DNA of 64,000 nt from Chitinibacter sp. FCG-7. GTDB taxonomy: Bacteria; Pseudomonadota; Gammaproteobacteria; Burkholderiales; Chitinibacteraceae. The DNA lies in contig NZ_CP157355.1 in assembly GCF_040047665.1 (NCBI RefSeq), positions 310,001 through 374,000 on the forward strand, given 5' to 3'. Shown here in pieces: positions 53,338-63,748 of this stretch (position 1 is its first letter; every line of letters starts with the position of its first letter). The position numbers and the translations under genes were made by a program. The notes under the pieces were generated by a model that worked only from the letters and a program-made list of their open reading frames with translations, searched no databases and had not been told where the DNA came from.

Positions 53338-53699
53338 CAGGTTTGTTCCGGCTTGGGGCAGCATAATGATTCAGGCGCGCACGGCGATGCCATCATCGGC
53401 AAACATTGCTCGGGATTGCCCTCGCAGCATTCTTCGGTCAGGTAGGCGATGAGCTCCAGCATCAGCGCCAGATTGGCGCGATAGCGCATATAGCGCCCCT
53501 CCTGTTCGACCGTGACCACATTGGCATGCACCATGGATTTGAGGTGAAACGATAGATTGGTCGCTGGCAGCTCCAGCGCGGCGGCGATTTCACCGGCGAC
53601 CAGCCCGGCTTTGCCCTGACGCACGAGCAGGCGATAGACATCAAGCCGCACGGCGGACGATAGGGTTTCAAAGATGGTCGTAGCTGTATTTTTTTCCAT
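53337..53699 (-). CDS. arsR: ArsR-family As(III)-responsive repressor
   Basis: Winged-helix homodimeric repressor of 120 residues. The DNA-recognition region is [21 protein letters not shown]. Six cysteines cluster at the C-terminus (Cys91, Cys92, Cys99, Cys107, Cys113, Cys114). The Cys91-Cys92...Cys99 arrangement resembles the C-terminal As(III) site of Acidithiobacillus-type ArsR rather than the CVCDLC of the R773 type. The ATG at 53699 is preferred to an upstream TTG. It is divergent to arsC and starts the arsR-acr3-ATP-grasp-phosphatase operon. Confidence 0.92.
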   Translation of the reverse strand: MEKNTATTIFETLSSAVRLDVYRLLVRQGKAGLVAGEIAAALELPATNLSFHLKSMVHANVVTVEQEGRYMRYRANLALMLELIAYLTEECCEGNPEQCLPMMASPCAPESLCCPKPEQT

Positions 53700-53720
53700 A
53701 TCCCAACTATACAACAATTA

Positions 53721-53738
53721 TTGAAATATTGAATTGAT
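53721..53738. promoter_or_regulatory. Candidate ArsR operator in the divergent arsR-arsC promoter region
   Basis: Within the 94-bp arsR-arsC gap, an AT-rich stretch carries TTGAA, TTGAA and TTGAT direct repeats at 53721, 53729 and 53734. Only the position and base composition support this; no known ArsR operator consensus was matched. Confidence 0.3.
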
Positions 53739-53793
53739 ATAGTTACCATCTTTCCCACGCTGTTCAATCAGACCCATCACGCAGGAGCGCGCC

Positions 53794-54279
53794 ATGAAAA
53801 ACCTTTACCACGTTCTATTTATTTGTACCGAAAATGCTGCGCGCAGCCAGATGGCCGAGGCTTTGCTCAATCACCTGGGGCAAGGCCGCTTTAAAGCCTA
53901 TAGCGCTGGCAGCCAGCCTGTGGCTCAGGTCAACCCGATGGCGATTCAGGCACTGGAACACGCACACATTCCCCATCAAGGCCTGCGCAGCAAAAGCTGG
54001 GATGAATTTGCCCAGCCCGGCGCGCCGGAAATGGATCTGGTCTTTACCTTGTGTGATCGCGCCGCAGGCGAAACCTGCCCCGCATGGCCGGGAATGCCGA
54101 CGCTGGCACACTGGAATATCGAGCACCCCGACAGCGGCAGCGATGCGGCAACACAGCAACAGCGCTTTAATCACACCCTAGCGATTTTGCGCCACCGGCT
54201 GGATCTGCTGCTGGCGCTACCCTCTGAAAAGCTTGATCACCTCGCCCTTAAACAGCACATCACCCAGACTCAGGCATAA
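53794..54279 (+). CDS. arsC: Arsenate reductase, low-molecular-weight phosphatase type
   Basis: Reduces As(V) to As(III) for export. The 161-residue protein has the P-loop CTENAARS (catalytic Cys11, Arg17) and two further cysteines at 87 and 95 in [12 protein letters not shown], the pair that shuttles the disulfide to thioredoxin or glutaredoxin in this class. This distinguishes it from the phosphatase at 50475. The Shine-Dalgarno sequence AGGAG lies 8 bp upstream. It is coupled closely (11 bp) to the downstream gap gene. Confidence 0.9.
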   Translation: MKNLYHVLFICTENAARSQMAEALLNHLGQGRFKAYSAGSQPVAQVNPMAIQALEHAHIPHQGLRSKSWDEFAQPGAPEMDLVFTLCDRAAGETCPAWPGMPTLAHWNIEHPDSGSDAATQQQRFNHTLAILRHRLDLLLALPSEKLDHLALKQHITQTQA

Positions 54280-54290
54280 AAGGACAGCAC

Positions 54291-55298
54291 ATGAGCATTA
54301 AAGTAGGCATCAACGGCTTTGGCCGCATGGGACGTTTAACACTGCGCGCAGCGTGGGGCTGGCCAGAGATTGAATTTGTGCAGATCAACGACCCCGCTGG
54401 CGACGCGGCGACTTTGGCGCACTTGCTCAATTTCGATTCGGTGCATGGCCGCTGGGCGCATGAAGCCACGACGGAGGGCGACGACATTCTGATTGGTGGC
54501 ACTCGCATTAAAACCACCCGCAATAAAGCCATCGGCGAAACCGATTGGTCGGGCTGCGATGTCGTGATCGAAGCCTCAGGCAAAATGCGCACCACCGCGC
54601 TGCTGCAAGCGTATCTGGATCAAGGCGTCAAACGCGTTGTGGTGACCGCGCCAGTCAAAGAGCCGGGCGTGCTCAATGTCGTCGTCGGCGTGAACGATCA
54701 TTTATTTGATCCAACAATCCATCGCATCGTCACGGCGGCGAGCTGCACGACCAACTGCCTCGCACCGGCGGTGAAAGTGATCCACGAACAGCTCGGCATT
54801 CGCCACGGCAGCATGACGACGATTCACGACCTGACCAATACGCAAACCATCATCGACGCGCCACACAAAGACCTGCGCCGCGCGCGTTCGTGCGGCACCA
54901 GTTTGATCCCGACTTCAACCGGATCGGCCACCGCGATCACCGAGATTTTCCCAGAGTTGAAAGGCCGCCTGAACGGCCACGCCGTGCGCGTACCGCTGAC
55001 CAACGCCTCGCTGACCGACTGTGTATTCGAGCTGGAACGCGCCACTACGGTCGACGAAGTCAACGGCCTGCTCAAAGCCGCGTCGGAAACGTATTTGAAA
55101 GACATTCTGGGCTATGAAGAACGCCCGCTGGTGTCGATCGACTACCGCGGCGACGCCAGATCAAGCATCATCGACGCGCTATCGACGATGGTGATCAACG
55201 GCACGCAGTTGAAACTGTACGCGTGGTACGACAATGAATGGGGTTATGTGAACCGCACGGCGGAGCTGGTACGGCTGGTGGGGTTGGTGGATCAGTAA
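54291..55298 (+). CDS. Glyceraldehyde-3-phosphate dehydrogenase, ArsJ-associated type
   Basis: GAPDH of 335 residues with the Rossmann motif [10 protein letters not shown] and catalytic Cys in [10 protein letters not shown] (about residue 150), followed by the conserved His and NEWGY near the end. In ars islands this enzyme makes the unstable 1-arseno-3-phosphoglycerate from As(V), which ArsJ exports. Its position after arsC and close to arsJ supports that role. Normally arsJ follows directly; here three small genes and two 49-bp repeats lie in between. Confidence 0.9.
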   Translation: MSIKVGINGFGRMGRLTLRAAWGWPEIEFVQINDPAGDAATLAHLLNFDSVHGRWAHEATTEGDDILIGGTRIKTTRNKAIGETDWSGCDVVIEASGKMRTTALLQAYLDQGVKRVVVTAPVKEPGVLNVVVGVNDHLFDPTIHRIVTAASCTTNCLAPAVKVIHEQLGIRHGSMTTIHDLTNTQTIIDAPHKDLRRARSCGTSLIPTSTGSATAITEIFPELKGRLNGHAVRVPLTNASLTDCVFELERATTVDEVNGLLKAASETYLKDILGYEERPLVSIDYRGDARSSIIDALSTMVINGTQLKLYAWYDNEWGYVNRTAELVRLVGLVDQ

Positions 55299-55309
55299 AT
55301 TCTATGAGG

Positions 55310-55358
55310 GGGTATTGCTCTGTAGGCATTTCTTAATAATGCATACGGAGCAATACCT
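55310..55358. repeat. 49-bp hairpin repeat, copy 10
   Basis: Ends GGGTAT (55310) and ATACCT (to 55358), 49 bp in total. The two halves form a nearly perfect 20-bp stem (only two mismatches) with a 7-base loop. It starts 11 bp after the gap stop codon and bounds the cargo genes on the left. Confidence 0.75.
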
Positions 55359-55376
55359 ATTGTTTAGGCGACAGAC

Positions 55377-55748
55377 GTGCAGAGTATTTTAAAAGTGAGC
55401 TGGCTGGTTTCTGCTGCGCTGGCTTGGCTACTGTTAGGCGTATCGGCTTTAGGTGCGATGTTCTACCCTATCGCCGGGCCGATCCACGCCAAAATGGCAG
55501 GAGGTAGTTTGGCGATGGGGCAGATTTGGCTGACGTGTGGGCTAATGCTGATCACGGCAATTGGCGCGTATTTGCAAATTCGCCGCAAAATGCTGGGTGT
55601 GCTGTTGGTGCAGGCTTTAAGCATTCACTATTTATTGCTCGGCGCAGTGCAAGCTAGCCTGATTCTGGCAATATTTTTACTACTCATCTTTGGCTTGCCG
55701 TATTTTTTAGCAGCTCGGTCAGGCCAAGTCATTCAAGAAATCAATTAG
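55377..55748 (+). CDS. Small membrane protein in the arsenic island
   Basis: A 123-residue protein with about four hydrophobic segments (about 7-27, 48-63, 71-90 and 93-115). No family is recognised. The start is GTG at 55377, 18 bp after the end of the preceding 49-bp hairpin. It is the first of three genes separating gap from arsJ, and no link to arsenic is evident. Confidence 0.6.
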   Translation: MQSILKVSWLVSAALAWLLLGVSALGAMFYPIAGPIHAKMAGGSLAMGQIWLTCGLMLITAIGAYLQIRRKMLGVLLVQALSIHYLLLGAVQASLILAIFLLLIFGLPYFLAARSGQVIQEIN

Positions 55749-55758
55749 GAAAATACAA

Positions 55759-56067
55759 ATGAACGCGACAGTCGCTGTATTTGGGTTTTTACGTTTTCCG
55801 CCAGAAAAACTGGCTGCAGTTAGGCCACATTTGAAAACCTTGGTTGAGGCGACATACCAGCACGACGGCTGTATTGCTTATGACGTGGCTGAAGACCTGT
55901 TTGATCCAGGCTTAATTCGTTTTTCCGAGCTGTGGCCCAACGTCGAAGCCTTGCAACAACACCTTGTTGCACCACACATCGAACCATGGCGAACCGCCGC
56001 TCGTGGGTGTGGTTTGTTGGATAGAAAATTTACCGCGTATTCAGTGGACGAATCGTGGGCGGTTTAG
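55759..56067 (+). CDS. ABM-domain (YgiN-type) monooxygenase-like protein
   Basis: A 102-residue protein of the antibiotic-biosynthesis-monooxygenase (dimeric alpha-beta barrel) superfamily. Recognition features are VAVFGFLRFPPEKLAAVRPHLKTLVEATYQHDGCIAYDVAEDL and LIRFSELWPNVEALQQHLVAPHI, each quoted here as positions about 5-48 and 52-74 of the protein. Members include YgiN quinol monooxygenase, but many act as small ligand binders. It lies 10 bp after the membrane protein gene. Confidence 0.65.
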   Translation: MNATVAVFGFLRFPPEKLAAVRPHLKTLVEATYQHDGCIAYDVAEDLFDPGLIRFSELWPNVEALQQHLVAPHIEPWRTAARGCGLLDRKFTAYSVDESWAV

Positions 56068-56143
56068 CGCGAGGTCTCCGATTGCGCTACGCTAATCGGA
56101 GCTACGAGCTCTGAAAAGCAGTCATTTCCCGAGGGGATGCACC

Positions 56144-56563
56144 ATGAATAAAGAGATCTCAACTTATTTGGCCAAATGCGGTAACTGTAAGCAAATTTTT
56201 GCACATCCGAGCCTAGGTGACTTTGCATATGGAGAAATAATTTTTTGTAGTATTGACGGACAACAATACACACACGCCAGTGCATTTTCTGAGTTTGCTC
56301 AAAAAATCAGTCGTTTGATGCCAGACAATTCCTCAGACTTTTGGGATGTAATTGCGTCGCTTGTAGACTCTATCGAAGATAGAAAATACTCACCTCACAT
56401 TCATTGTCTGTTTTGCTCGTCAGATAACATCGAATTCTGGGAAGGTGAACGCATAGGAGTCATGAACGTTTCTGAAGCATCGTTTTTGGCTGCTGCAGCT
56501 TTACCAGAGCACGAATTAAAACTATTGGTAGCTCAAATTTGTGAATGTATTAACAACAAATAG
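56144..56563 (+). CDS. Hypothetical protein with two CxxC pairs (possible zinc ribbon)
   Basis: A 139-residue protein I do not recognise. It has CGNC at residues 12-15 and CLFC at 88-91, the spacing expected of a split zinc ribbon; the rest is polar. The gene is visibly richer in A and T than its neighbours, consistent with recent acquisition. The start is ATG at 56144 with GAGGGG upstream at about 56132. No functional link to arsenic is evident. It is one of the three genes between the two 49-bp repeats. Confidence 0.6.
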   Translation: MNKEISTYLAKCGNCKQIFAHPSLGDFAYGEIIFCSIDGQQYTHASAFSEFAQKISRLMPDNSSDFWDVIASLVDSIEDRKYSPHIHCLFCSSDNIEFWEGERIGVMNVSEASFLAAAALPEHELKLLVAQICECINNK

Positions 56564-56714
56564 TGCATCAATAAGTCATGTAGGGCGTGCAAATCTTGAT
56601 TTGCGCACGCGGATTCGGTACAGATTCATTGTCTCGATGCGTATTCATCGCGTTCTGGTGCGCAAACCCTGCGGGTTTTCACACACTACGTAAACACTGG
56701 AGCCAAACTAAGCC

Positions 56715-56763
56715 ATGTATTGCCCCACAAGCCTTGAGCAACAAGCCCTACAAGCCAATACCC
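56715..56763. repeat. 49-bp hairpin repeat, copy 11 (degenerate left end)
   Basis: Ends ATGTAT (56715-56720) and ATACCC (56758-56763), 49 bp in total, with inner GTATTG against CAATAC. It ends 16 bp before the arsJ start and bounds the cargo genes on the right. Confidence 0.55.
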
Positions 56764-56779
56764 CATAAGCGGATCACCT

Positions 56780-58000
56780 ATGCTTTCCACCCTCTCCCCC
56801 GCCATTCGCCAATACCTCATCATCACCGGCAACTACTGGGCCTTCACCTTAACCGATGGTGCGCTGCGGATGTTGGTGGTGCTGCATTTTCATCAGCTCG
56901 GCTACTCGCCCTTGCAGATTGCGATGCTGTTTTTGTTTTACGAGATTTTTGGCGTGGTCACTAACCTCGTCGGTGGCTGGTTGGGCGCGCGGATTGGTTT
57001 GAATAAGACGATGAATATCGGCCTTGGGCTGCAGGTGATTGCACTATTGGCGCTGACCGTACCGACGGCGATGCTATCGGTGCCGTGGGTAATGGCGGCG
57101 CAGGCGCTGTCGGGGATCGCAAAAGATCTGAATAAAATGAGCGCGAAGAGCAGCATCAAGGCGCTGATTCCGGCGGGTAGCGCGGAGGCCGAGGGTAAGC
57201 TGTTTCAGTGGGTGGCGGTGCTGACTGGCTCGAAAAACGCGCTCAAAGGCGTTGGCTTTTTTCTCGGCGGCGTTTTGCTCGCGACTTTGGGCTTTGCTGG
57301 TGCGATGTGGGCGATGGCGGGCGTGTTGCTGCTGGTGTGGATTGCCAGCCTGTTGAGCTTGAAAGCGGATTTGGGCAAGGCGAAAAATAAGCCCAAGTTT
57401 GGCGAGATTTTTTCCAGCAGCCGTGCGGTGAATATCCTGTCGGCGGCGCGGCTGTTCCTGTTTGGCGCGCGCGATGTGTGGTTTGTGGTGGCGCTGCCGG
57501 TGTTTATGGCGACGACTTTGGGTTGGGCTGATTGGGCAGTCGGGACATTCTTTGCCTGCTGGGTGATCGGCTACGGCATCGTGCAATCTCTGGCACCATA
57601 TCTCACCGGCAAAAAGGCGGGCAAAGTGCCCGATGGCCGTGCGGCGATGCTCTGGGCTGTGCCTTTAGGAGTTTTGACTATGGGTATTGCCCTAGGGATC
57701 AGTACTGATCTGGCCTTGGAGGCAATACTGGTCGGGGGCTTATTGCTGTTTGGCGTGCTGTTCGCAATCAATTCATCGCTGCACAGCTATCTGATTGTGA
57801 GCTACGCCAAAGAAGACGGCGCTTCGCTCGACGTGGGTTTTTACTATATGGCCAACGCGATGGGGCGGCTGATCGGTACGGTGTTGTCGGGCTGGGTGTT
57901 TCAGACTGCGGGGCTGGCGGCGTGTTTGTGGATTTCGGCCAGCTTTATCACGCTGGCGGCCATCATTTCTAGCGCTTTGCCGCGGCACTCGGCAGCGTAA
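56780..58000 (+). CDS. arsJ: Organoarsenical efflux MFS transporter ArsJ
   Basis: Membrane carrier of 406 residues with about 11-12 hydrophobic segments. YWAFTLTDGALRMLVVLHFHQLGYSP near the N-terminus, the MSAKSSIKALIPAG block and the ALKGVGFFLGG segment match what is known of ArsJ, which exports 1-arseno-3-phosphoglycerate produced by the partner GAPDH. The frame runs straight to 58000 with no break. A 49-bp repeat-like palindrome (57682-57730) lies within the coding sequence. Confidence 0.88.
   Translation: MLSTLSPAIRQYLIITGNYWAFTLTDGALRMLVVLHFHQLGYSPLQIAMLFLFYEIFGVVTNLVGGWLGARIGLNKTMNIGLGLQVIALLALTVPTAMLSVPWVMAAQALSGIAKDLNKMSAKSSIKALIPAGSAEAEGKLFQWVAVLTGSKNALKGVGFFLGGVLLATLGFAGAMWAMAGVLLLVWIASLLSLKADLGKAKNKPKFGEIFSSSRAVNILSAARLFLFGARDVWFVVALPVFMATTLGWADWAVGTFFACWVIGYGIVQSLAPYLTGKKAGKVPDGRAAMLWAVPLGVLTMGIALGISTDLALEAILVGGLLLFGVLFAINSSLHSYLIVSYAKEDGASLDVGFYYMANAMGRLIGTVLSGWVFQTAGLAACLWISASFITLAAIISSALPRHSAA
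57682..57730. repeat. 49-bp hairpin repeat-like sequence inside arsJ
   Basis: Ends GGGTAT (57682) and ATACTG (to 57730), 49 bp in total. GTATTGCC pairs with GGCAATAC, and the centre contains the 14-bp palindrome GATCAGTACTGATC (57697-57710). It is in the coding frame and may be fortuitous. Confidence 0.4.
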
Positions 58001-58029
58001 AACCAGCGCCCCAATTTTCCCAATATCAA

Positions 58030-59037
58030 TTAATGCTCGGCCAGAAAATCACGCGCCGGGATAATCACTAGCCCTGCCCTTTGCCCCGGCGGCACGTCGG
58101 GGTTGGGGAAAATAATCCGGGCGTCGTCCTCAATGATTGTAAAAGGTAGGCCAGCGTCTTCGGCCAGCAGCATGCCTTTGGGAAGCGGCGTGAAGTTGTC
58201 GGTTTTGCCGTCGATGGCAAATTTGAAATCGTGGCTGGTTTTCGGTATTTCGCGTGACACGCGGAAAATCTGCACTTGCGGCGGGATCAGCTCGGGCTGC
58301 GGCAGCTCGCCCTGGATCAGCCCGCTCAGGTAAGCGTCCATTCTGGAGAGGTCAATCGCCGTGTTCTGCCCGAACGGGCGCGCGCTACCGAGCTCGATGG
58401 TGAATGAATGCGCGTCGTAATGAAAGCTTGATGAATAGGAAAACGTGCTGGATGTCGTTGATTGCAGCAAGACCGTGTCCACCCCAGCCAGACTCAAGCG
58501 GGCAATTTCCTGCGCGCTAAAGCGACGGCCCGGCTTGGGCAGCGGGTAAATGGCGAATTTCTCGATCAGCGAGCCATGAATGGCGGTGTGCAGATCGTAG
58601 TGAAAACGTGGCGTGGTATTGCTGCCAAAAAAGCGCCCAACGTGCATTTCCAGCATCATCGCACGGCGTTTTTCGGTGCCATCTTCAACTTCCGGCTCGC
58701 GGTTAAACAGCCGGTTCATGTCTTCTTTAATAAAGCGCTGACCCGCGCGCAAGGCGGGCACATTGCCAAAAATAAACAGCACGCGCGAGCGGACGCGCAA
58801 TTCTTGGCGCAAAATGCGCTCGATTAATTGCTCGACCAGCTCGACTGGCGCGGTTTCATTGCCGTGAATGCCGCAAGAGACCACCAGATCGAGCACGCTA
58901 TGGCTGGCGTCGTGCGGCTCAAAGCGGATTACGCCCTCATCGAGCACCTGCACACACATCCCGTTTGGCAAGCAATACTGCAGGCCCATTGAGGTTTCGC
59001 CTGCGAGTGTTTTTTGTAAAAAGGTGGTGTGTGACAT
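58030..59037 (-). CDS. astE: Succinylglutamate desuccinylase
   Basis: Zinc hydrolase that releases succinate and glutamate in the last step of the arginine succinyltransferase pathway; 335 residues from the start. The zinc-binding HGNE (in CGIHGNETAPVEL) and the later HYDLHTAIHG are the AstE/aspartoacylase signatures. The start at 59037 has GAGGT 6 bp upstream; an in-frame ATG 36 bp earlier has no such support. It is 142 bp downstream of astB, the largest gap in the cluster. Confidence 0.9.
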   Translation of the reverse strand: MSHTTFLQKTLAGETSMGLQYCLPNGMCVQVLDEGVIRFEPHDASHSVLDLVVSCGIHGNETAPVELVEQLIERILRQELRVRSRVLFIFGNVPALRAGQRFIKEDMNRLFNREPEVEDGTEKRRAMMLEMHVGRFFGSNTTPRFHYDLHTAIHGSLIEKFAIYPLPKPGRRFSAQEIARLSLAGVDTVLLQSTTSSTFSYSSSFHYDAHSFTIELGSARPFGQNTAIDLSRMDAYLSGLIQGELPQPELIPPQVQIFRVSREIPKTSHDFKFAIDGKTDNFTPLPKGMLLAEDAGLPFTIIEDDARIIFPNPDVPPGQRAGLVIIPARDFLAEH

Positions 59038-59179
59038 GGTTGACCTCATTGAATCGGGTTTGCGAGAAGGCAAACGGCTGTGCGGGCGTCAGTTTAGCAG
59101 CCTTCACCCTATCTGGCTTTTTCGGCGCGCAGCTTGTCGCGACATTCACCATTGCGCCCGATCTCACTCAAGCCCTGGC

Positions 59180-60552
59180 TTAATCGTCGCGCCCTTGCCG
59201 CTGGAAGGGGTAAATCGCGCCCAGCTGCAAAATCTGCGTCAGCTCGTCGAGTGCGGTGCGCACTTCGGTGAGCAAAGCCGGGTCGATCAAATCGTTTTCA
59301 TGCAAGCGGTCGCGATAATGTTTTTGTACCCACTGCGTCAGCGCGGCGTACAGCGTGTCGTTCATCCAGACTGCCGGATTGACTGCGGCCAGCTCGGCCT
59401 GATTCAAGGCAACGCGCAAACGCAGGCAGGCCGGGCCACCGCCGTTTTGCATGCTTTGCTTGAGATTGAATACCAGCAATTCATCAATCGCCCGGTTGTC
59501 ATGCACCAAATGCTGCAGGTAGGCCCACACCGCCGGCGTGTTGGCGCATTCTTCCGGCACCAATAATCGCTGTTTGCCATTGGCTTTGGCGAGCAACTGG
59601 CTGTTGAACAAATACGATTTCACCGCGTCGGCGACGCTGACCGCGCTGCTGGGCACTTCGATAAGTTCAAAGCCTGCACCAAATTTGCGGTTCAGCTCGG
59701 CGTAGACTTGCGGCGCATTCAAAAACGCCTCATCGTGGCAGAACAGCACATTCTGATTACCCACAGCGATCACGTCATTGTGAAACACGCCAGCGTCGAT
59801 CACGGCTGGGTTTTGCTGCGCAAAAACGGTGTGCGTGTCGCGCAAACCATGCAGGCGCGCCACAGCCTGGCTCGCTTCCAGCGTGTGCCGCGCGGGAAAG
59901 CGCTGCGGCTCTACACGCCCGCCCCAGTGTTGCTTGCCATATACAAAAAATTCAACGCCCTGCCCGGCGTAATCGCTGCAAAAACGTGTGTGATTGGCTG
60001 CGCCTTCGTCGCCCAAAGCGGCCATCATCGGCAAGGCGGCGTGCACATTAAAATGGCGCGGATCGGCAAAGATCGCTTTCAGTGTGCGTTCGGTCTGGCG
60101 ATGCTCAATCGCGCGGTGAAATTTGTTCTGCAAATTGGCCACGGTGAAATGCACGCGGGCGTCCAGCGTATCGCCCGACGGGCTCACCGTCGCGGCATTG
60201 GCCACCCACATGCTGGAGGCCGAGCACATTGCCGACAAATACCCCGGATTAGTATTGCCCACAGCGGCAATCATATCCTGATCGCTACCCGTATACCCCA
60301 GCTCACGCATTAGCCAGGTGGCTGGTCTTTCCTGCGGCGGCAGCACACCTTGCTGATAGCCCATATCGGCCAGCGCCTTCATTTTGGCCAGGCCTTGCAG
60401 CGCAGCTTCGCGCGGGTTGGCGACCAGTTTGGCGTTGCCCGTTGACGCGACATTGCCAAAAGAATGCCCGCCATAATGGTGAGTCGGGCCAACCAGGCCG
60501 TCGAAATTGGCTTCGCAACTGGTGGCGGCTTCAAAAGCGGTGTTTGCAATCA

Positions 60553-60553
<1 letters not shown>
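59180..60553 (-). CDS. astB: N-succinylarginine dihydrolase
   Basis: Hydrolyses N2-succinylarginine to succinylornithine, CO2 and ammonia. The protein is 457 residues with the family N-terminus [21 protein letters not shown] (residues about 14-34). The amidinotransferase-fold catalytic residues are in [10 protein letters not shown] and the late [11 protein letters not shown] with catalytic Cys. The ATG shares a base with the astD stop (TAATG), so translation is coupled. Confidence 0.92.
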
Positions 60554-62049
<1,496 letters not shown>

Positions 62050-63072
62050 TTACCCCTTAGCAGAGAGTACAACGGCGCGCACACTCGCCCCGTCTTCAAG
62101 ATTAAGTCGTTGCAAGACATCGGCAGTTAGCGGCAGGCTGTCTTCCAATGGCCGCGTGTAGGCTATCGTTGCGCGAAAATCGGCCACTTCACCATTGCTC
62201 ACTAGCCAGGCTGTACCGTTTTTGGGTGGATGCGCCACGGCCAGACTCTGATAGACGCGGCTGTCTTTGACGGCGCGTATCGTGTCGCGCGGGCATTCCA
62301 GGCTGGGGCCAGCGTCAAAAATATCGATATAGCCCTGATAGCGAAATCCTTCGGCTTCGAGCATCGCGCGTGCTGGCATGGTGGCCGGGTGGACGTGGCC
62401 AATGGCCGCCTGCGCCTCGTCAGACAACAGACAGGTATAAATCGGGTATTTGGGCATCAACTCGGCGATAAACGATTTGCTGCCGACATAGGACAGAAAA
62501 TCAGCGCGGGCGAAGTCCATTTTGAAAAAATGCCGCCCCAGACTTTCCCAGAACGGCGAGCGGCCAGCTTCATCCGACACGCCGCGCATTTCGGCGATAA
62601 CTCGCGGGCTAAAACGCTCAGGGCTGGCGGCCATAAATAAAAAGCGCGATTTGGACAGCAAAGCACCATTGCCGTCTTTGCGATAATCGGGAGCTAAAAA
62701 CAGCGTGCATAGCTCGCTGGCACCGGTGAGATCGGACGTTAAAAACAGCGTCGGCAGCTGCTTATAGATATCGAGCTCGCGCGAAGCATGTACCGACAAA
62801 CCGACGCGGTAGTTGTACCAGGTGTCGTCCATACCGACTGCGCCTTCGATGCCGCAAATGCCAGCCAAAGCCCCGGTTTCATCGTCTTCGAGCGCAAACA
62901 GATAGCTCGCCTGCCCCAGCTCGGGTTCGCCATTGAGGCTGGCGATGCTGGCCTCAATGCGTTTGGTAAATCGCTCTGGATTGGCCTGCAAAGTGGTGAC
63001 GCCCACACCTGCGCTGCTGGCCAGCGCCAGAATTGCATCAAGATCGGAAAGACGGGTGGGACGGATCAGCAT
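62050..63072 (-). CDS. astA: Arginine N-succinyltransferase
   Basis: Catalyses the first step of the pathway, transferring succinyl from succinyl-CoA to arginine. The protein is 340 residues from MLIRPTRLSD at 63072, the standard N-terminus. GNAT-fold features include LCTLFLAPDYRKDGNGALLSKSRF in the acyl-CoA binding region, and the family-specific FARADFLSYVGSKSFIAELMPKYPIY. It begins the ast operon. astC (the aminotransferase) is absent from the window, so it must be elsewhere or replaced by a related aminotransferase. Confidence 0.92.
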   Translation of the reverse strand: MLIRPTRLSDLDAILALASSAGVGVTTLQANPERFTKRIEASIASLNGEPELGQASYLFALEDDETGALAGICGIEGAVGMDDTWYNYRVGLSVHASRELDIYKQLPTLFLTSDLTGASELCTLFLAPDYRKDGNGALLSKSRFLFMAASPERFSPRVIAEMRGVSDEAGRSPFWESLGRHFFKMDFARADFLSYVGSKSFIAELMPKYPIYTCLLSDEAQAAIGHVHPATMPARAMLEAEGFRYQGYIDIFDAGPSLECPRDTIRAVKDSRVYQSLAVAHPPKNGTAWLVSNGEVADFRATIAYTRPLEDSLPLTADVLQRLNLEDGASVRAVVLSAKG

Positions 63073-63211
63073 TGAGATAAGCCTAAGGTCGAAAGACAAG
63101 ACTTACTCAATGTAGCAAAGGCCTATTGCAAAGCGTATTGGGTCTATCCGCAAGGGATGAAAGGCAGCCAGAGCTGGTTCAGCACCGCTGTAAAGCTCAG
63201 GCAGACAAAGC

Positions 63212-63748
63212 CTAGTTCCTGAGCAGCAGGCTGCGCGCGCCCTCAAAGCGGCTGGCAAAATAGCTATTGCTCATCGACTCGATCCGCACCTTGCCCTTGC
63301 TCGACGGCGCGTGGATGAAATTGCCATCGCCCAGATAAATGCCCACATGCGAGAAAGGCCGGCCCAGCGTATTGAAGAAAACCAGATCGCCCGGGCGCAA
63401 ATCGGCACGATCTATCGTGCGGGTGGCTTGCGCCATTTCGGCGGCGGTACGCGGCAGATCGAGCTGCAGCGCATTTTTATAGACATATTTAACCAGGCCA
63501 CTGCAATCGAGACCGGCTTCCGGGTTATTGCCACCAAACTGGTAGCCGGTATCGAGCAAACCAAGCGCCACCATAATGACTTCGCGTGCATCGCCATTGA
63601 CCTGAATTTTGCTTAGGCTGGGCTTGGAGGGTATAGGCTTGTGGGGCTTACTGGATGAGGGTTTGGTGCTGCTACACCCCCAGAGTATTGAGCCCAGCAC
63701 CAGCAAGACTGTGAGCGAGCGGGCGATTTTGATTGTGCGCTTAAACAT
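63212..63748 (-). CDS. NlpC/P60 lipoprotein peptidase
   Basis: Cell-wall endopeptidase of 178 residues. The N-terminal signal ends in the lipobox ILWGC with Cys25 as the acylation site. The catalytic residues are Cys82 (in GLDCSGLVKYVY) and His134 (in PFSHVGIYLGDG), followed by His146, as in C40 peptidases. It would cleave stem peptides in the periplasm while anchored to the outer or inner membrane. The start overlaps the end of the next gene on the minus strand by 8 bp, so the two are probably one transcript. Confidence 0.88.
   Translation of the reverse strand: MFKRTIKIARSLTVLLVLGSILWGCSSTKPSSSKPHKPIPSKPSLSKIQVNGDAREVIMVALGLLDTGYQFGGNNPEAGLDCSGLVKYVYKNALQLDLPRTAAEMAQATRTIDRADLRPGDLVFFNTLGRPFSHVGIYLGDGNFIHAPSSKGKVRIESMSNSYFASRFEGARSLLLRN

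Noticed and set aside
52756..53445. 229-codon frame antisense to acr3
   Set aside because: Composition rich in His, Gln and Arg with no hydrophobic core; mirrors a membrane-protein gene on the opposite strand.
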